A stretch of DNA of 64,000 nucleotides, taken from NCBI RefSeq assembly GCF_000169175.1, contig NZ_AAWS01000002.1, positions 186,001-250,000 on the forward strand. Direction: 5' to 3'. Positions 61,643 to 64,000 of this stretch are shown here, in pieces. The position numbers were made by a program, and so were the translations under genes. Under the pieces are notes generated by a model. It was not told the DNA's origin and searched no databases. It saw only the letters and a list, made by a program, of their open reading frames with translations. Position 1 is the first letter of the stretch. Every line of letters begins with the position of its first letter. The DNA comes from Microscilla marina ATCC 23134 (lineage in GTDB: Bacteria > Bacteroidota > Bacteroidia > Cytophagales > Microscillaceae).

Positions 61643-61873
61643 GTATAATAGAGTTTTTAGCGGGGCAAGTACCAAGGCAGAATTAAACATGCCTAATGAA
61701 TAGGTGTAACTACTTTATGATGAGCAAGTTACTCTTACTTGTAGCTTATTACTTGCTGCTACTTATATGCCTTTAAGCATACGGCAAGGATGTGTCATGC
61801 CTTTTGAGGTGGTGTGTGAGTAGTTATCTCAGGAAGAATCAATAGAGGTTTTTAGGAGGGCTAAGTGTGGCTT

Positions 61874-62260
61874 TCATGCCTTATCTACTTTCAAGATATT
61901 GAGGGGCAAAACTCCCACTTTACTTTTAATTGTTTTTACATCTTTCATTGTTTTCATGTCACTACAGTTTATAAACCAATTGATCATTATCAATATTTTT
62001 TTGTTGGTGTACAAATCATTGAATAACTGGAGTATTTGAAGCAACGCAGCATAGGATGAAGAGTGATATTGGAGAAACTGTAAATTTACTGATATTGGTT
62101 TGTGGCTTACTTGTATGTATGCTTCGAGCCAATCTTTTACTTGTTGATAAAAAGCAGTAATGTGTTCACTGTCTTCTCCATAAATTTCGAAGAGGTTTGT
62201 ATGTCTATTGAATAAAATATAGCTTTTTCCCTCTTTGTCTTTCATTCTTAAATCGTCCAT
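61874..62260 (-). CDS. SiaC/DUF1987-like protein, third copy
   Basis: 128 residues in a SiaC-type layout: YILFNRHTNLFEIYGEDSEH, FYQQVKDWLEAYIQVSHKPI, VNLQFLQYHSSSYAALLQIL, KILIMINWFINCSDMKTMKD and a C-terminal strand. The phosphosite loop reads YHSSSYA rather than YFNTSSS, so several Ser remain but the Thr and Asn do not. The acidic C-terminal stretch of the canonical copy (ESGEDFKEDF) is replaced by a basic one. It is clearly diverged from the copy at 33723 and from that at 19714. It lies between a sugar transporter and an SDR gene, with no kinase or phosphatase next to it. Confidence 0.75.
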   Translation of the reverse strand: MDDLRMKDKEGKSYILFNRHTNLFEIYGEDSEHITAFYQQVKDWLEAYIQVSHKPISVNLQFLQYHSSSYAALLQILQLFNDLYTNKKILIMINWFINCSDMKTMKDVKTIKSKVGVLPLNILKVDKA

Positions 62261-62481
62261 AAGTATTTCTAAATAAAATAGTGTAATTGTGTGTTCAGTG
62301 TAAATACTTTAAAAAGGAAAGAATAGGTGGAAAGAATCGTTCAACGTTTGATTCTGTTCGATAAAAGAATGAAAACCCTTCTTTTTTGTCATATTCAATC
62401 CAAAACTGATTTTTTAGATTCTCTATAAATTTACTTTCCCGAAAGTTTGCCTGCTTTGTAGCAAGGGTGTATACTTATACC

Positions 62482-63276
62482 ATGTCAAAGTTTACAAATA
62501 AAGTAATATGGATTACGGGGGCTTCTTCAGGCATTGGAGAAGCCCTGGCTTATCATTTTGCCGCACAAAATGCCCGGCTTGTACTATCGGCACGCCGCCA
62601 AACTGAGCTCGAACGAGTAAAAAAACAATGTGGTGCTGCTGCCGATGTATTGGTATTGCCCCTTGACCTTGCCCAAAGCAACACTTTTGCCGATAAAGTA
62701 GCCGAAGTGGTTCAAAAATTTGGGCAAATAGATTACCTCATCAATAACGGTGGCATCAGTCAGCGGAGCCTTATCAAAGAGACACTCGCCGAGGTAGATC
62801 GCCAGATTATGGAAGTCAATTACTTTGGAAACATCTTGCTTACCAAGGCGGTGTTGCCTCACATGGTTGCTCAAAAACAAGGACATGTGACCATTATCAG
62901 TAGCGTTGCCGGAAAACTCGCCGCTCCTTTGCGTTCTACCTATTCAGCGTCCAAGGCTGCCGTTATTTCTTTTTTCGAAACCGTCAGGGCAGAATACCAC
63001 CACAACGTAGAGGTGTTGGTGGTGTGTCCTGGGTATATCCAAACCAACGTATCGGTCAATGCCCTTACCGGAGATGGCTCTGCCCAGAATACAATGGACA
63101 GCACCACTGGCAGCGGTATTTTGCCCGAACGTTGCGCAGCCCTTATTGCCAGCGCCATTCGCAAGCGCAAGCAGCAGGTCATTATCAGTGGGGCAAGAGA
63201 AAAACTGGGAATCATTGTCAAGAAATTTTTCCCTCGTTTGTTTGCCCACATGGTGCGCAAGGCTAAAGTAGCGTAG
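62482..63276 (+). CDS. Short-chain dehydrogenase/reductase, DHRS7-like
   Basis: A GTG at 62467 is in frame, but the ATG at 62482 (MSKFTNKVIW) sits where SDR proteins begin, giving 264 residues. Rossmann cofactor motif TGASSGIGE at 12-20, NNGG near 89-92 (typical of the SDR7-type group, where NNAG is usual), catalytic Ser in ISSVAGKLAAPL near 138, and Y-x-x-x-K as YSASK near 155, with a C-terminal stretch typical of the classical SDRs. The Arg-Arg after the second strand (SARRQTEL) favours NADPH. Substrate unknown; related Bacteroidota proteins act on lipids or steroid-like ketones. It stands alone. Confidence 0.93.
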   Translation: MSKFTNKVIWITGASSGIGEALAYHFAAQNARLVLSARRQTELERVKKQCGAAADVLVLPLDLAQSNTFADKVAEVVQKFGQIDYLINNGGISQRSLIKETLAEVDRQIMEVNYFGNILLTKAVLPHMVAQKQGHVTIISSVAGKLAAPLRSTYSASKAAVISFFETVRAEYHHNVEVLVVCPGYIQTNVSVNALTGDGSAQNTMDSTTGSGILPERCAALIASAIRKRKQQVIISGAREKLGIIVKKFFPRLFAHMVRKAKVA

Positions 63277-63300
63277 TACTCTAGCTTCTAAGTAGGTAAA
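63274..63300. repeat. 27-bp exact dispersed repeat
   Basis: Reverse complement of 19020-19046, 27 of 27 bases. It starts in the SDR stop codon. Confidence 0.85.
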
Positions 63301-63444
63301 TGTTGGGCTGTTTTTAAATACTGAAATTTGGGCTTTGACTGAAAACTAAAGATGAATAACCAAAGCCTGTACACGTCCACTTCCGATTTAAAAAATACTG
63401 ATTAACTTTGCCCATAAATTGCTTGTGTTGCAAATAATAGAGAT

Positions 63445-64000
63445 ATGTTACATCAATTAATACAAGCTGATATTCAGCTATTTACTTTTTTAAACGGATT
63501 CCACTCTCCTTTCTGGGACCAAGTGATGTGGTGGATAAGTGCCCGTACCCCCTGGATTCCGTTCTACGTGTTTTTGGTCGTGGCAATGGTCATGCGTTTG
63601 CGTTGGAAAAAAGGCTTGTTGGCGGTAGTATCTATAGTATTGGTGGTCATCATTGCCGATCGTTTTACTTCTGGTTTTATGAAACCCCACTTCAAACGCC
63701 CACGTCCCTCGCACGAACAAAAACTAAGGGCAACCACCCACGTAGTAAAAGACGCCAATGGGCACGAATATCGGGGAGGGGCTTATGGGTTTGCTTCGTC
63801 GCATTCAGCCAATGCTTTTGGCATGGCAATGTTTATGTTTTTGTTGTTTCGGGGGCACTGGCGCTGGATGTTTGCCTGGGCGTTTGTAGTAGCCTATAGC
63901 CGCATTTATTTGGGGGTGCACTACCCCGGCGATATTTTAGTAGGTGGTTTGGTGGGCTGTTTGGCTGCCTGGTTCATGTACCAGGTGTACAAAAGGTTGG
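63445..64000 (+). CDS. PAP2-family phosphatase (3' end outside window)
   Basis: The frame begins at the ATG at 63445 and continues past the right edge (185 codons seen). Membrane helices alternate with loops. The three PAP2 motifs are present: KPHFKRPRP near 73 (K-x6-R-P), SSHSANAF near 113 (P/S-S-G-H, here SSHS), and SRIYLGVHYPGDIL near 151 (S-R-x5-H-x3-D). An enzyme of this kind removes phosphate from lipid phosphates such as phosphatidate or undecaprenyl diphosphate at the membrane. The motif spacing is normal; the last helix is cut. An undecaprenyl-diphosphatase role is plausible. Confidence 0.9.
   Translation, partial: MLHQLIQADIQLFTFLNGFHSPFWDQVMWWISARTPWIPFYVFLVVAMVMRLRWKKGLLAVVSIVLVVIIADRFTSGFMKPHFKRPRPSHEQKLRATTHVVKDANGHEYRGGAYGFASSHSANAFGMAMFMFLLFRGHWRWMFAWAFVVAYSRIYLGVHYPGDILVGGLVGCLAAWFMYQVYKRL

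Overview
The window looks like chromosome of a free-living, probably marine Bacteroidota, most likely in the Cytophagales (a Microscilla-like relative is my guess, not shown). The evidence is a SusC/SusD outer-membrane pair, a subtilase with a C-terminal domain of the type IX secretion kind, a Porin_10-type barrel protein, three SiaC/DUF1987 proteins, signal peptides ending in AQ or in lipoboxes, TAnnTTTG-like promoter boxes, and intergenic regions filled with small dispersed hairpins and terminal-inverted-repeat elements. I see no rRNA, tRNA, CRISPR array, prophage or transposase gene.

Layout. 1-2.5 kb: a truncated VWA lipoprotein and an SCP2-fold protein. 3-9 kb: a SusC/SusD operon, then a GH3 lipoprotein, suggesting glycan or peptidoglycan-fragment uptake and processing. 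9-14.3 kb: a secreted small protein, a membrane protein coupled to a TPR/HTH sensor-regulator, and a SigZ-like sigma factor. 14.5-19 kb: PhzF-like enzyme, M19 dipeptidase, CE7-like esterase. 19.7-24.5 kb: SiaC-like protein, AroB, and two tandem, translationally overlapping paralogous membrane proteins that I do not recognise. 24.7-29 kb: GCS2-CBS fusion, HisI, His-rich CDF metal transporter. 29-37 kb: small envelope proteins, AraC regulator, HMA protein, second SiaC, T9SS subtilase, lipoprotein. 37-45 kb: HemN, beta-barrel protein, lipoprotein, MiaE, Porin_10, LpxK. 45-51 kb: HEAT-like and LRR proteins with a decayed LRR copy, and a PKD lipoprotein. 51-58 kb: secreted helical protein, long-chain-type acyl-CoA dehydrogenase, Asp-box protein behind a 15-copy octanucleotide repeat, four-helix-bundle protein plus its remnant, metallophosphoesterase, PPK2. 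58-64 kb: POT peptide transporter, GPH/SLC45-like sugar transporter, third SiaC, SDR, and a truncated PAP2 phosphatase.

Most genes are ordinary housekeeping or envelope functions. The unusual content is (a) the tandem three-module membrane proteins at 21559-24532, (b) an intergenic landscape built from at least six families of short structured repeats, several sitting directly upstream of start codons, and (c) slippage-prone tracts (an 8-bp unit x15 abutting a start codon; G9 inside susC). All family assignments are by eye from motifs; no search was run.
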